A stretch of 64,000 nt of DNA from an uncultured Ignavibacteria bacterium (GCA_937974175.1 CALJIG010000075.1:1-64000), one strand, 5' to 3'. Counted from the stretch's first letter, positions 44,353 through 53,861 are shown. Notes: a model not told the origin generated them from the letters alone. Numbers and translations are program-made.

Positions 44353-44463
44353 CAAAGAGAAGATAGGAACGAAACTAGAATAAAGTAAGAAGAACAGAAC
44401 AAGAAGATATAGGTGTAGTAATAAAAAATTTATAATTTGAAACTTGTAACTTGAAACTGAATT

Positions 44464-45072
44464 ATGTCAGATTTTAAATTAGTAGCAATAAAATGTAAAA
44501 CATGTGACAGCGGACTTGTAGTTTCGCTCAACGATAATATTACGTATTGCCAGAGCTGCGGCAGCGGGTGGGAAATTATTGACGGAGAAACCAAGCCGAT
44601 TGAAATAAATTTTGCTTCGGCTGCTATTCGCGGAGACGGTGAAATGATATATAAACCGTTCTGGTTAGTAACTGCGAATGTAAATATTCATGAGAGGGAA
44701 TCTTCAGGGGGATTTTTATCTAATCTTTTCGGCGGCTCTAAAGAACAAACTTCAGGTACGATAAAATTTTATGTTCCGGCATTTGCTTGTGAACTGGAGA
44801 AAATGAAAAACCTTGCTCTTGCTTTTACATCGTCAAATCCTGTTGCGTCGCCTCAAAAATTTAATGTAAAGCTTGTTGGTTTTAATTACGGTAAGGAAGA
44901 TGCAAAGAAGCTGTCGGAATTTCTTTTAATTACAATTGAAGCAGAGAAATCCGATACTATGAAGACCTTTAATTATGACATTAGCTATGAGAAGTTAGAA
45001 ATACTCGGCATACCATTCTATCGCCTTCCGAACAATATACTGAAAGATGCACTGATGGGTATAGAAATTTAA
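44464..45072 (+). CDS. Soluble zinc-ribbon protein 3
   Basis: A 202-residue protein with an N-terminal zinc ribbon (IKCKTCDSGLVV ... TYCQSCGSGWEI, about 9-35) and the MIYKPFWLVTANV block that echoes the Y/P-x-W motif of the other two zinc-ribbon proteins. A glycine-rich loop (GGFLSNLFGGSKEQ) follows, with more beta strands after it. Unlike its neighbours it has no transmembrane helix. It is 111 bases downstream of protein 2 and probably belongs to the same system as a soluble member. Confidence 0.7.
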   Translation: MSDFKLVAIKCKTCDSGLVVSLNDNITYCQSCGSGWEIIDGETKPIEINFASAAIRGDGEMIYKPFWLVTANVNIHERESSGGFLSNLFGGSKEQTSGTIKFYVPAFACELEKMKNLALAFTSSNPVASPQKFNVKLVGFNYGKEDAKKLSEFLLITIEAEKSDTMKTFNYDISYEKLEILGIPFYRLPNNILKDALMGIEI

Positions 45073-45147
45073 TCCATAATTTTCTTTTGTGTATACTTCC
45101 GTATTAACTTTGTTAAAAATAAATCGTAAACTGTTTTAAAGGATGGA

Positions 45148-45519
45148 ATGCTTTCAGCAGGATTACAAAACATTGTTGATTTAAATAAGCTAATAATGCT
45201 GCGATTTATTAAGGCTGTGCATACAGTTATCTGGGTAATAATGACATGCAGCAACTTCATGGCTTTTTATTTTGCTTTCATTGGAAGGTTTGATGCGTGG
45301 TTTTGGATTCCCTGCCTGCTGATTGTCTCTGAAATATTTATCATACTTCTTAATAATTGGCGATGCCCTATTACTCCGATAGCAGAAAAATATACGGATG
45401 ACAGAAAAAGTAACTTTGATATCTACCTTCCCGAATGGCTGGCAAAATATAATGTAAAAATATTTTCAGGAATTATAGTTGTCGAGCTTTTAATACTGGC
45501 AGTGAAATATTTGTTGTGA
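45148..45519 (+). CDS. Small three-helix membrane protein of unknown function
   Basis: A 123-residue protein with three hydrophobic segments (about 22-42, 46-68 and 103-121) and a conserved-looking loop NNWRCPITPIAEKY between the second and third. This loop resembles DUF2784-like small membrane proteins, but I cannot confirm the family. AAAGGATGGA precedes the ATG as a weak Shine-Dalgarno. It is 75 bases after zinc-ribbon protein 3 and might end that operon. The empty inverted-repeat element starts right after its stop. Confidence 0.55.
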   Translation: MLSAGLQNIVDLNKLIMLRFIKAVHTVIWVIMTCSNFMAFYFAFIGRFDAWFWIPCLLIVSEIFIILLNNWRCPITPIAEKYTDDRKSNFDIYLPEWLAKYNVKIFSGIIVVELLILAVKYLL

Positions 45520-45520
45520 A

Positions 45521-45635
45521 AATTTTAATCACTGATTACACTGATTAATTTTGATTTTCATGATTAATAATTTGCATCCTAAAGATTATGATTTTTAATC
45601 ATTTCAAATCAATGTTATCAGTGATTGAAATTTTA
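45521..45635. repeat. Empty inverted-repeat element, same family as the GxxExxY shell
   Basis: The left arm has AATCACTGATTACACTGATTA (as AATCACTGATT, then ACACTGATTA) and later CATGATTAA. The right arm, inverted, has CAATCACTGATAACATTGATTT and AAATGATT. The two arms are separated by about 25 bases with no reading frame. Arms and order match the GxxExxY element at 41857-42403, but without cargo. It fills the gap between two convergent genes exactly, touching both stop codons. Confidence 0.75.
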
Positions 45636-46178
45636 CTTCCCCATCATCTTTTCATTAAACTCATTGCTTTTACCCCTTGGAATTGTAAGTGAGTTCCAGT
45701 CATCTTTTGCTAAAAATCTTGCAAGGTAAACTATCTGTCCTATATGATATCCATAATGATAGATTTGCCTGTTGATTGCCTGTATTACGGTATGTGGTTC
45801 TTTTCTTATCAGTACAACTTTTGACAGATCGTTTTCAGTTAGAGAGTTGAGAGCGTTGAAAAGACATTCCCATCCTTTTTCCCATCGTTCCTTTATGTCA
45901 TCGGTATCTGTGTAAAAAATTCTTTCAAATTCAGAATCCCTGTGACGCCATTCTTTTTCGCCGTCCGTTGTAAGGAAGTCAGTCCAGCGTGAAAGCATAT
46001 TGCCCGATAAATGTTTTATGATTGTGGCGATGCTATTGGATTGCTCGTTTGGTTCAAAGAAAAAATCTTCATCTTTTATCTGTGCCATTGCTTTATCGCC
46101 GGCTTTTTTTATATCGTGAAAATTTTTTATTGCATTGGTAAGATAGTCAAGCCCCATTGACATTTGTTCCATACTCAA
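45633..46178 (-). CDS. DUF1572 family protein (DinB fold)
   Basis: A 181-residue soluble protein. SIATIIKHLSGNMLSRWTDFLTTDGEKEWRHRDSEFE, seen as successive blocks at about 48-85, is the DUF1572 signature. NRQIYHYGYHIGQIVYLAR (about 134-152) gives the paired histidines of the DinB four-helix fold. Another histidine (KHL, about 55) completes the likely metal site. DUF1572 enzymes are uncharacterised relatives of DinB/YfiT. It converges with the small membrane protein gene, with the empty hairpin element in between. Confidence 0.85.
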   Translation of the reverse strand: MSMEQMSMGLDYLTNAIKNFHDIKKAGDKAMAQIKDEDFFFEPNEQSNSIATIIKHLSGNMLSRWTDFLTTDGEKEWRHRDSEFERIFYTDTDDIKERWEKGWECLFNALNSLTENDLSKVVLIRKEPHTVIQAINRQIYHYGYHIGQIVYLARFLAKDDWNSLTIPRGKSNEFNEKMMGK

Positions 46179-46232
46179 AAAATTATTTTGGAAAGTTACT
46201 TAAGAAATGAAACAAAATGAATATAAAAAATA

Positions 46233-46266
46233 AATCCGGACAGCTGCCGCGCTGCCCGGATTTTTT
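46233..46266. terminator. Hairpin terminator between the T9SS protein and DUF1572 genes
   Basis: A GC-rich stem AATCCGG-A-CAGC / GCTG-C-CCGGATT with a short loop and TTTTTT on the plus strand. Read on the minus strand it is followed by TATTTTTTAT and ends the 632-residue T9SS gene just upstream of the DUF1572 gene. Confidence 0.8.
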
Positions 46267-46295
46267 AGGAGAGTTAACCAACAACAAATGATTTA

Positions 46296-48194
46296 CTACT
46301 TCATAAGTATCATTTTCTTTACATCGGTAAATCCGTTGATAGTCATCTTATAAAAATATGCACCGCCGGGTAAATCTACAGCATTAAATCCTATCAGATA
46401 GCTTCCGGCAGGTTTATACTCGTTTACAATATTCATTACTTCCTTTCCTAATACATCATACAATACAATGTTTACAAATCCTTCTTCAGCAACATTGTAC
46501 TTTATATTTGTTGAAGGATTAAAAGGATTAGGAAAGTTTTGTGCCAGTTCGTAATTTGTTATAATTGTAGTATTACCAGGAACATTCACCAATGTACCGG
46601 CGCATCCTGCAGCAACCCAGATGTTAATCGGTCCGTTTTCAGGATACAATGCAAAGCAGCTGTCGTTGTTTGCATATCTGTAACCTGCGCGAGGACCAAC
46701 GGTTTCAGATGTTGCGTCTATTGCATTCATCTTTGATAAATGAGTTGTTATGCCTTGTGAATTTACCGTAACATAATGAATGTTGTCAACTGCGCTGCTT
46801 GTTTCAAATGTGAAGTAGTGTATATTCGAATTTCTTCTTCCCATTATATCGGGCTGATAATTCGGATCTGTGCCGCTTCCCCAGAGTGTGCTTTCACCCG
46901 CAAGAACAGCAAAGTTTCCGAAGTTCAATGTTCTGAAATATTTTACATTCCAGTTTGAAGAAGTGAACTGTCTGAACACGCAGATTACGCTTCCGTTAGT
47001 GCTTCCGTTAGAAGATAACCTGGCATGTGATTTCGGGTCAGTTGTATTCGTACCGAATTGATAATGTCCCTGAGTCGGCGGTGTTCCGCTTATATCTGAC
47101 TTTGCAAAAAATACTCTGTTGCTATCGGGGACGCCGCTGAACGATACAACAAGTGAGTCGCTGGTACCGTTTCTTATATATGCGATATCTGAGTAAAGTG
47201 TTCTGTAATAATTTGTTGGGGCGACTGCGCATTGCCACCAGTAATTTCCTGACATGTATGAAACTATCGGCGCAGCAGCAGAATATGGATTTGTTATTCT
47301 GGCAAATCTTTGAGTGTTAACTCTTATACTGGCTGCACTCAACGAGTCATAGGAACAGACAAGATACAAGTAAGCATTACTTGTATAGTTTGCATTATCC
47401 GATGTAACTCTTATGTTGTAGTATCTTCTTGTTGCTTCAACATCGGGCCATGCGAGGTTAAAAAATGCTCCGGCGAAAGCAGGTGCTTGTAATACTACTC
47501 CTGCTGTTAAATATCTGCTTGTGGTTGACGACCTGTATCCGTAAACTGTCCAGATAAATTTTTCACCTGAAGTATTTTCTATAATTTCCATATCCAGGTC
47601 TTCATTATTTATTTTATCGGTTCCTCCCAAAAAAGCATTGGCATATCCTGTCCATGAAAGCCCGCCGTTTACAGAATAAACCCATCGCATTGAATCCGGG
47701 CTGGTTGCATTTGCAGAATATACATAGCATACCCATATCTTTCCTGCTGTAGCTCCTCTTTCTTCAATGGCAACTGCCATTGCCTTGAGAATAACAGAAG
47801 GATTGTTGAGTATTCTTGTGTTGCCAATAATATCAATTTGTGGATGAGAATTTTCAGGTGCCGGTGTAATTGTACCGCCGGTGTAGCTATCTGCAGAGAA
47901 CTTATCACCTCTTTCAAGTGCAAGTTGGTGTTCAAGTTCGGATAGCTGAGTTCTGTTAGCAGAATTATCTGCTGACTTGAGACTTTTAATCTCTTTGATA
48001 AGATTTATTTCTGTGGGACTTTTTTCTTTTACTACCCGTAAGCCCGTAATATCGTTGTAGCTGGTAGTATTATTGCCCTGGTAAATTTGTAGAGCAGAAT
48101 TGTTAGGGGAAAGCTCTTGTGAGAAAATAGAAGTTGTATTCATCAGTGCAAACATCATCAGGATAAAGAGAAAAAACAAAGTACGCGTTTTCAT
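46296..48194 (-). CDS. Secreted sialidase-like-fold protein with T9SS type A tail
   Basis: A 632-residue secreted protein: signal peptide (cleaved near SIFSQ-E), a helical stalk (about 55-95), then a beta-propeller-like region (about 115-540) with repeats of short strands such as RWVYSVNGGLSWTGYANAFL, typical of BNR/Asp-box proteins. A C-terminal T9SS sorting domain follows: NYELAQNFPNPFNPSTNIKY, then GGAYFYKMTINGFTDVKKMILMK in part. No catalytic residues of true sialidases can be assigned. It is exported through the type IX system. A Shine-Dalgarno-like AGGAGG lies just upstream (minus strand, about 48199-48204). Confidence 0.75.
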   Translation of the reverse strand: MKTRTLFFLFILMMFALMNTTSIFSQELSPNNSALQIYQGNNTTSYNDITGLRVVKEKSPTEINLIKEIKSLKSADNSANRTQLSELEHQLALERGDKFSADSYTGGTITPAPENSHPQIDIIGNTRILNNPSVILKAMAVAIEERGATAGKIWVCYVYSANATSPDSMRWVYSVNGGLSWTGYANAFLGGTDKINNEDLDMEIIENTSGEKFIWTVYGYRSSTTSRYLTAGVVLQAPAFAGAFFNLAWPDVEATRRYYNIRVTSDNANYTSNAYLYLVCSYDSLSAASIRVNTQRFARITNPYSAAAPIVSYMSGNYWWQCAVAPTNYYRTLYSDIAYIRNGTSDSLVVSFSGVPDSNRVFFAKSDISGTPPTQGHYQFGTNTTDPKSHARLSSNGSTNGSVICVFRQFTSSNWNVKYFRTLNFGNFAVLAGESTLWGSGTDPNYQPDIMGRRNSNIHYFTFETSSAVDNIHYVTVNSQGITTHLSKMNAIDATSETVGPRAGYRYANNDSCFALYPENGPINIWVAAGCAGTLVNVPGNTTIITNYELAQNFPNPFNPSTNIKYNVAEEGFVNIVLYDVLGKEVMNIVNEYKPAGSYLIGFNAVDLPGGAYFYKMTINGFTDVKKMILMK

Positions 48195-48800
48195 TTTAAC
48201 CTCCTTTAATTTTTTAATTTGTTTCTTTTATATGAAGAGTTTTGCCTCCTTTTAAAATTTATTTGTGAATCAATTATTAAAAACTTAGCAGTACTAAACA
48301 TTATTTATAAGTCAAATAATACTGACTTAGCAGTTTCCTTCCAATGAAAATTAAAAAACTAAACAGATTTAACACAAATTATAAATTTTATTCTTGAATA
48401 AAAAAAATTAATGTTATAACTTGCTCACTCACTTCCTGATAAAAATTATCATCAAATTAATTCACCATTCATCAGTTAGTAAAATCGTTTATAAGGGAAA
48501 ACAGTCTACACTGCAAAATTATTTGCAAATTAAACTGTAAAATAGTAGTGCTTGTTAAAACACAACTATATGAACTATTTTATTATAATGTAAATCATCA
48601 ATAAAAGTCAATAGCGATATTTTCTAAAACTGTTTGCATTTCAAAAAGAGTTCTATTAATTTTGAATTCATAACCCTAAGTATAATGCTTTATTTTACTC
48701 CCCCAAAGAAAAATTCATTATTAATTATTGCTCCGGTTACAAATAGTTAATACTAAATTTTTCTTAATTATATTTTTTTAATTTTTTTAATCTTCCCTGC
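48195..48800. other. 606-base AT-rich intergenic region upstream of nrdJ
   Basis: Divergent promoter region of the T9SS gene (minus) and nrdJ (plus). It contains a direct repeat ACTTAGCAGT at 48283-48292 and 48325-48334 (42 bases apart, about four helical turns), several AT-rich palindromes and poly-T runs just before nrdJ. No cobalamin riboswitch core, no good NrdR box and no open frame could be recognised. Confidence 0.5.
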
Positions 48801-51800
48801 ATGAAAATAAAAAGACTCCTTGTCGATAAAGGTAAAACTTCCTTTGAAATGATTGAATTCGAAAAACGAACTTCAGTCATTCGTAATCCTGATGGTTCAA
48901 TAGTTTTTGAAATGAATGACATAATGGTGCCGAAGCACTGGTCGCAAGTTGCTACAGATATATTAGCACAAAAATATTTCAGGAAGGCAGGAGTTCCCAA
49001 GCATCTAAAAAAGGTTGAAGAAAAAGGTGTTCCTGAGTGGCTTTGGCGCTCTGAACCTGACGAAGAAAAATTAAATTTAATAGTTGACGAAGAAAAATAT
49101 ACCTCGGAGACAGACTCACGTGAAGTTTTTCACAGACTTGCAGGTTGCTGGACATACTGGGGATGGAAGCATAAGTATTTTGATAAAGAAGACGATGCAG
49201 TAAATTTCTATCAGGACTTATGCTATATGCTTGCTATGCAAATGGCAGCTCCTAACTCACCCCAATGGTTTAATACAGGTCTTAACTGGGCATACGGCAT
49301 TGCCGGCCCTTCACAAGGTCACTATTACATAGATGCTGAAACAGGGAAGCTTACAACATCTACCGACGCTTACACTCACCCGCAGCCTCATGCATGCTTT
49401 ATTCAGTCAGTCAGTGATGACTTAGTGAACGAAGGCGGCATAATGGACTTATGGGTTCGCGAAGCAAGATTGTTCAAATACGGTTCAGGCACAGGCTCTA
49501 ACTTCTCTAACTTGAGAGGCTCAGGCGAAAAATTATCCGGAGGCGGACGTTCATCAGGTTTAATGTCATTTTTAAAAATCGGTGACAGAAGCGCAGGCGC
49601 AATTAAATCCGGCGGCACAACACGCAGAGCAGCAAAGATGGTTACACTTGATTTAGATCATCCCGATATAGAAGAATATGTAAACTGGAAAGTAGTAGAA
49701 GAAGAAAAAGTTGCTTCATTAGCAGCGGGTTCTAAATTACTGAATCTTCATCTTAATAAAATTATAAAGTCGTGTAATACAGTTCATCCTGAAAACGACG
49801 GCTACGATAGAAAAACAAATAAAGCACTAGGAACAGCGATTCACGAAGCAAGAAAAGCTTTCATCCCTGAAAATTATATTGAAAGAGTAATACAGTTAGC
49901 AAAATTAGGTTACAAAGAATTAGAAATTCCTGTTTATGATTTAGACTGGAACTCGGAAGCATATTCAACTGTCTCCGGACAAAATTCAAACAACAGCGTA
50001 AGAGCAACGAACGAATTTATGGAATCAGTTCTTGATGACAAGGACTGGAATTTATATTGGAGAACTGAATTAAGAAAAGCAAAGAAAGAAAACAGAACAG
50101 CAAAGCCTTGCAAGACAATGAAGGCAAGAGACTTGTGGGGACAAATTTCTTATTCAGCATGGGCAAGCGCAGACCCGGGAATACAATTCCATACAACAAT
50201 TAACGAATGGCATACATCGCCTGCAGGCGGAGAAATCAAAGCATCTAATCCATGCTCTGAATATATGTTCCTCGATGATACTGCTTGTAACTTAGCTTCA
50301 TTGAACTTAATGAAGTTTTATGATTATGATAAACAAAAATTCGATATAAATAAATACAGACACGCTGCAAGAATCTGGACAGTTGTATTGGAAATCAGCG
50401 TATTGATGGCGCAGTTCCCGAGCAAGGAAATTGCAACACTATCATACGATTACAGAACGCTCGGACTTGGCTATGCTAATCTCGGCGCTTTATTAATGGT
50501 GCAGGGAATTCCTTACGATTCACCTGAGTCACTTGCAATCACAGGCGCGCTTACAGCAATTCTTCACATGACAGCTTATGCAACCTCTGCAGAAATGGCA
50601 AAAGAGCTTGGAGCATTTGCGAGGTATAATGATAATGCGGAAAACATGCTTCGCGTAATAAGAAATCATAGAAGAGCAGCTTACAATGTTTCCTCAGAAG
50701 AATATGAAGGTCTTTCAATTACACCTCATGGTATAAATAAAAAATACTGCCCTGAAGAATTACTTGAAGCAGCGAGACAGGATGCAGACAGAGCATTAGA
50801 GCTTGGTGAAAAACACGGCTACAGAAATGCACAGGTAACAGTTATTGCGCCAACAGGTACAATCGGTCTTTTAATGGACTGCGATACAACAGGTGTAGAG
50901 CCTGACTTTGCATTAGTGAAATTCAAAAAATTAGCAGGCGGCGGATACTTTAAAATAATAAATGAATCCGTTCCACCGGCATTAAAAAAATTAGGATACA
51001 CTTCTCATGAAATTGATGAGATTATAAAATATACAAAAGGACACGGTTCGTTAATCGGATGTCCGCATTTAAATGCTCAGTCGTTAACAGATAAAGGATT
51101 CACAAAAGAGATTGTTGCAATAATAGAAAAATCATTACCAACTGTATTTGATATCAATTTTGCCTTCAATAAATGGAGCTTAAGTGTAGCATTCTGTAAG
51201 AATGTTCTTGGTTTCTCTGAAGAGCAGCTTGAAGATCCGAACTTCAACATTCTAAAAGAATTAGGATTTACAAAAGAACAAGTCGAAGAAGCAAATGATT
51301 ATATCTGCGGAACGATGACAGTAGAAGGCGCTCCTCATTTAAAAGAAGAGCATTACCCGATTTTTGACTGCGCAAATAAATGCGGTAAAAAAGGTAAGAG
51401 ATATATTAAGACGGATGCTCACATAAAAATTATGGCAGCAGCACAGCCGTTTATCTCAGGCGCAATTTCAAAAACAATCAATCTTCCTAACGAAGCAACG
51501 ATTGAAGATATGAAGAATGCATACATGCTTTCATGGAAGTCATGTCTGAAAGCAAATGCATTGTACAGAGACGGTTCGAAATTATCTCAGCCGTTGAATT
51601 CAGTAACGGATGATGAAGCTATCGGCACAGAAGATATCACAGAAAATCAGGTTACATTTGCAAAGAATAACGATATAGTTAAAGTTGCAGAAAGAATTAT
51701 TCACAGATACATTGCAAAGAGAAGAAAGTTACCGTTCAGAAGAAAAGGATATACACAGAAAGCTAAAATCGGAAATCATTCAGTTTACCTAAGAACAGGT

Positions 51801-52442
51801 GAATACGAAAACGGACAGCTTGGCGAAATCTTTATCGATATGCATAAAGAAGGCGCAGCATTCAGAAGCTTAATGAACTGCTTTGCAATTGCAATATCGC
51901 TCGGTCTTCAGCACGGCGTTCCGCTTGATGAATTTGTAGATGCATTTGTATATACAAGATTCGAACCGAATGGAATCGTTATGGGCAATCCGAACATTAA
52001 AATGTCCACATCCATAATTGATTATATTTTCCGTGAGCTTGCAGTTACTTACTTAGGCAGAAATGATTTATCTCATATTCAGCACGATGATGATTATAAA
52101 ACTTCTCCAATCGATGCGCTTTCAAAATTAGAAAGTGAAGAAGATTTTGATGAAGAGGAAATCTACTCCGAAAGAATTATAGAAGAGAAGCATAAACCGC
52201 TTGATGCAGTACCGACTTCTTCAATTTCAATAAAGCCGGCACCAGTACAATCTGCAGTAGTGGAAGCAGTTGCATCTAACGGCAAGGCAGTTGCAGGAAG
52301 AGCAAATATAGAAAAAATTAAGGAAGCAAAGTTAAAAGGTTATACAGGCGATATCTGTCAGTCATGCGGAAGCGTTACAATGGTCCGTAACGGAACGTGT
52401 TTAAAATGCGTCACCTGCGGCGAGACAAGCGGCTGCTCATAA
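48801..52442 (+). CDS. nrdJ: Adenosylcobalamin-dependent (class II) ribonucleotide reductase
   Basis: A 1213-residue class II ribonucleotide reductase that makes deoxyribonucleotides with adenosylcobalamin and works with or without oxygen. The N-terminus (WSQVATDILAQKYFRKAGVP) and SPQWFNTGLNWAYGI are family-typical. The active-site loop is NPCSEYMFLDDTACNLASLN (about 480-500). A phosphate loop (APTGTIGLLMDCDTTGVEPD) follows. The C-terminal zinc-ribbon tail with CQSCGSVTMV ... CLKCVTCGETSGCS supplies the redox cysteines. Length matches the long NrdJ type. A GC-rich hairpin terminator follows. Confidence 0.95.
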   Translation: MKIKRLLVDKGKTSFEMIEFEKRTSVIRNPDGSIVFEMNDIMVPKHWSQVATDILAQKYFRKAGVPKHLKKVEEKGVPEWLWRSEPDEEKLNLIVDEEKYTSETDSREVFHRLAGCWTYWGWKHKYFDKEDDAVNFYQDLCYMLAMQMAAPNSPQWFNTGLNWAYGIAGPSQGHYYIDAETGKLTTSTDAYTHPQPHACFIQSVSDDLVNEGGIMDLWVREARLFKYGSGTGSNFSNLRGSGEKLSGGGRSSGLMSFLKIGDRSAGAIKSGGTTRRAAKMVTLDLDHPDIEEYVNWKVVEEEKVASLAAGSKLLNLHLNKIIKSCNTVHPENDGYDRKTNKALGTAIHEARKAFIPENYIERVIQLAKLGYKELEIPVYDLDWNSEAYSTVSGQNSNNSVRATNEFMESVLDDKDWNLYWRTELRKAKKENRTAKPCKTMKARDLWGQISYSAWASADPGIQFHTTINEWHTSPAGGEIKASNPCSEYMFLDDTACNLASLNLMKFYDYDKQKFDINKYRHAARIWTVVLEISVLMAQFPSKEIATLSYDYRTLGLGYANLGALLMVQGIPYDSPESLAITGALTAILHMTAYATSAEMAKELGAFARYNDNAENMLRVIRNHRRAAYNVSSEEYEGLSITPHGINKKYCPEELLEAARQDADRALELGEKHGYRNAQVTVIAPTGTIGLLMDCDTTGVEPDFALVKFKKLAGGGYFKIINESVPPALKKLGYTSHEIDEIIKYTKGHGSLIGCPHLNAQSLTDKGFTKEIVAIIEKSLPTVFDINFAFNKWSLSVAFCKNVLGFSEEQLEDPNFNILKELGFTKEQVEEANDYICGTMTVEGAPHLKEEHYPIFDCANKCGKKGKRYIKTDAHIKIMAAAQPFISGAISKTINLPNEATIEDMKNAYMLSWKSCLKANALYRDGSKLSQPLNSVTDDEAIGTEDITENQVTFAKNNDIVKVAERIIHRYIAKRRKLPFRRKGYTQKAKIGNHSVYLRTGEYENGQLGEIFIDMHKEGAAFRSLMNCFAIAISLGLQHGVPLDEFVDAFVYTRFEPNGIVMGNPNIKMSTSIIDYIFRELAVTYLGRNDLSHIQHDDDYKTSPIDALSKLESEEDFDEEEIYSERIIEEKHKPLDAVPTSSISIKPAPVQSAVVEAVASNGKAVAGRANIEKIKEAKLKGYTGDICQSCGSVTMVRNGTCLKCVTCGETSGCS

Positions 52443-52469
52443 CAAAAGATTAAATATTCAGAACTACAA

Positions 52470-52502
52470 AAATCCCGCTGACGAAAGGAGCGGGATTTTT
52501 TG
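52470..52502 (+). terminator. Rho-independent terminator after nrdJ
   Basis: A 10-bp perfect stem (AAATCCCGCT / AGCGGGATTT) with a GACGAAAGG loop and a T tract, 27 bases after the nrdJ stop. Confidence 0.9.
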
Positions 52503-52685
52503 TTTGTACACATCTTTGTATGCCCTTAATTATATACCTTAAATTATTATAGCAATTAATTGTTTTTTGTTATATATTTGCAATAGAATATTTTACAAAA
52601 AATTCTCATCTTATGGTAATATCTGTATCAATATTCTTCCTAACTTTGTATAATTAAAAATAAAAACAAATAAAATAATAAACAT

Positions 52686-53774
52686 ATGGCTGAAGATAAT
52701 AGCATGAAATTGCGCTCTCTTGAAATCGCAATGGAGCAAATAGAAAAAGATCACGGTAAAGGCGCCGTTATGAAACTCGGCGATAAACCGATTGCAAAGC
52801 TGGAAGCTATTTCTACCGGTTCGATTTCACTCGACTCTGCATTAGGAATCGGCGGTGTGCCAAGAGGAAGAATCATTGAAATTTACGGACCTGAATCATC
52901 AGGTAAAACCACGGTTTGTCTTCACATCATTGCTGAAGCAATGAGAAACGGCGGACTTGCTGCATTCATTGATACAGAACATGCACTTGATACAGGTTAT
53001 GCACAAAAGCTAGGTGTTGATGTTGGTAATCTTTTAATATCACAGCCGGAGTACGGTGAGCAGGCATTGGAAATTTGCGAAACACTTGTGAGAAGTAATG
53101 CGCTTGATGTAATAGTAGTTGACTCAGTTGCAGCGCTTACACCAAGAGCAGAAATAGAAGGTGAAATGGGTGATGCGGTTATGGGTATGCAGGCAAGACT
53201 TATGTCACAGGCACTGAGAAAATTAACAGCAGCCGTTTCAAAATCAAACGTTGTTTTGATTTTCACAAATCAGTTGAGAGAAAAAATCGGAGTGATGTTC
53301 GGAAGTCCGGAAACAACTACCGGCGGTAAAGCGCTTAAGTTCTACGCCTCTATAAGAATGGATATAAGAAGAATCGCTGCTATAAAAGACGGAACAGATG
53401 TAATTGGTAACAGAACCAAAGTGAAAATTGTTAAGAATAAAGTTGCTCCTCCATTCAAAGAAGTTGAGTTCGATATACTTTACAACGAAGGAATTTCTAA
53501 GATTGGTGACTTAGTTGATTTTGCAGTTAACAAAGAGATTATCAAAAAAGGCGGCGCATGGTTTACATACGGTGAAATGAGAATGCAGGGTAAAGAAGGC
53601 GTGAAGAAAGCATTGCTTGAAGATAGAGATGCATTGAAAAAATTATACGGTGAAGTTAAAATTGCTGCGGGAATAGGTGATGCCGGTTCTAACGGAACGT
53701 CGGAATCAAACGGAGCCGCAAAGAAAGCGAAAGATGAAAACAAAGAAGAAGTAAAAGAGAAAGCAAAGAAGTAA
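52686..53774 (+). CDS. recA: Recombinase A
   Basis: A 362-residue RecA. Walker A is GPESSGKT (68-75), Walker B is LDVIVVDSVAAL, and loop L1/L2 regions include EGEMGDAVMGMQARLMSQALR and 'TNQLREKIGVMFGSPETTTGGKALKFYAS'. The C-terminal tail (about 335-362) is Lys/Glu/Ser/Asn-rich and disordered as usual. It drives strand exchange and SOS co-protease activity. No recognisable LexA box is apparent in the 243-base AT-rich upstream gap. recX follows after a terminator hairpin. Confidence 0.97.
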   Translation: MAEDNSMKLRSLEIAMEQIEKDHGKGAVMKLGDKPIAKLEAISTGSISLDSALGIGGVPRGRIIEIYGPESSGKTTVCLHIIAEAMRNGGLAAFIDTEHALDTGYAQKLGVDVGNLLISQPEYGEQALEICETLVRSNALDVIVVDSVAALTPRAEIEGEMGDAVMGMQARLMSQALRKLTAAVSKSNVVLIFTNQLREKIGVMFGSPETTTGGKALKFYASIRMDIRRIAAIKDGTDVIGNRTKVKIVKNKVAPPFKEVEFDILYNEGISKIGDLVDFAVNKEIIKKGGAWFTYGEMRMQGKEGVKKALLEDRDALKKLYGEVKIAAGIGDAGSNGTSESNGAAKKAKDENKEEVKEKAKK

Positions 53775-53812
53775 TGAAATAATAAGATGTTATATGTTAA
53801 ATTTTTAAAAGA

Positions 53813-53848
53813 GACCGTTAGTTCGCTGAATTAACGGTCTTTTTTTTG
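53813..53848 (+). terminator. Terminator between recA and recX
   Basis: A 9-bp stem AGACCGTTA / TAACGGTCT with an 11-base loop and eight Ts. recX starts 13 bases after the T tract, so recX depends on read-through or its own promoter, a common way to keep RecX low. Confidence 0.9.
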
Positions 53849-53861
53849 TAGTTTAGTAAAC

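Noticed and set aside
46539..47492. Cysteine-rich plus-strand frames opposite the 632-residue T9SS gene
   Set aside because: They are shadows of the minus-strand beta-rich gene; the Cys/Val bias comes from the complementary codons.
48283..48334. ACTTAGCAGT direct repeats as an operator pair
   Set aside because: Only two copies in a very AT-rich gap; not enough to claim a regulator site.
48195..48800. Cobalamin riboswitch or NrdR box upstream of nrdJ
   Set aside because: No B12-box or GCCACTG-like core was found, and ACACAACTATATGAAC is too far from the NrdR consensus.
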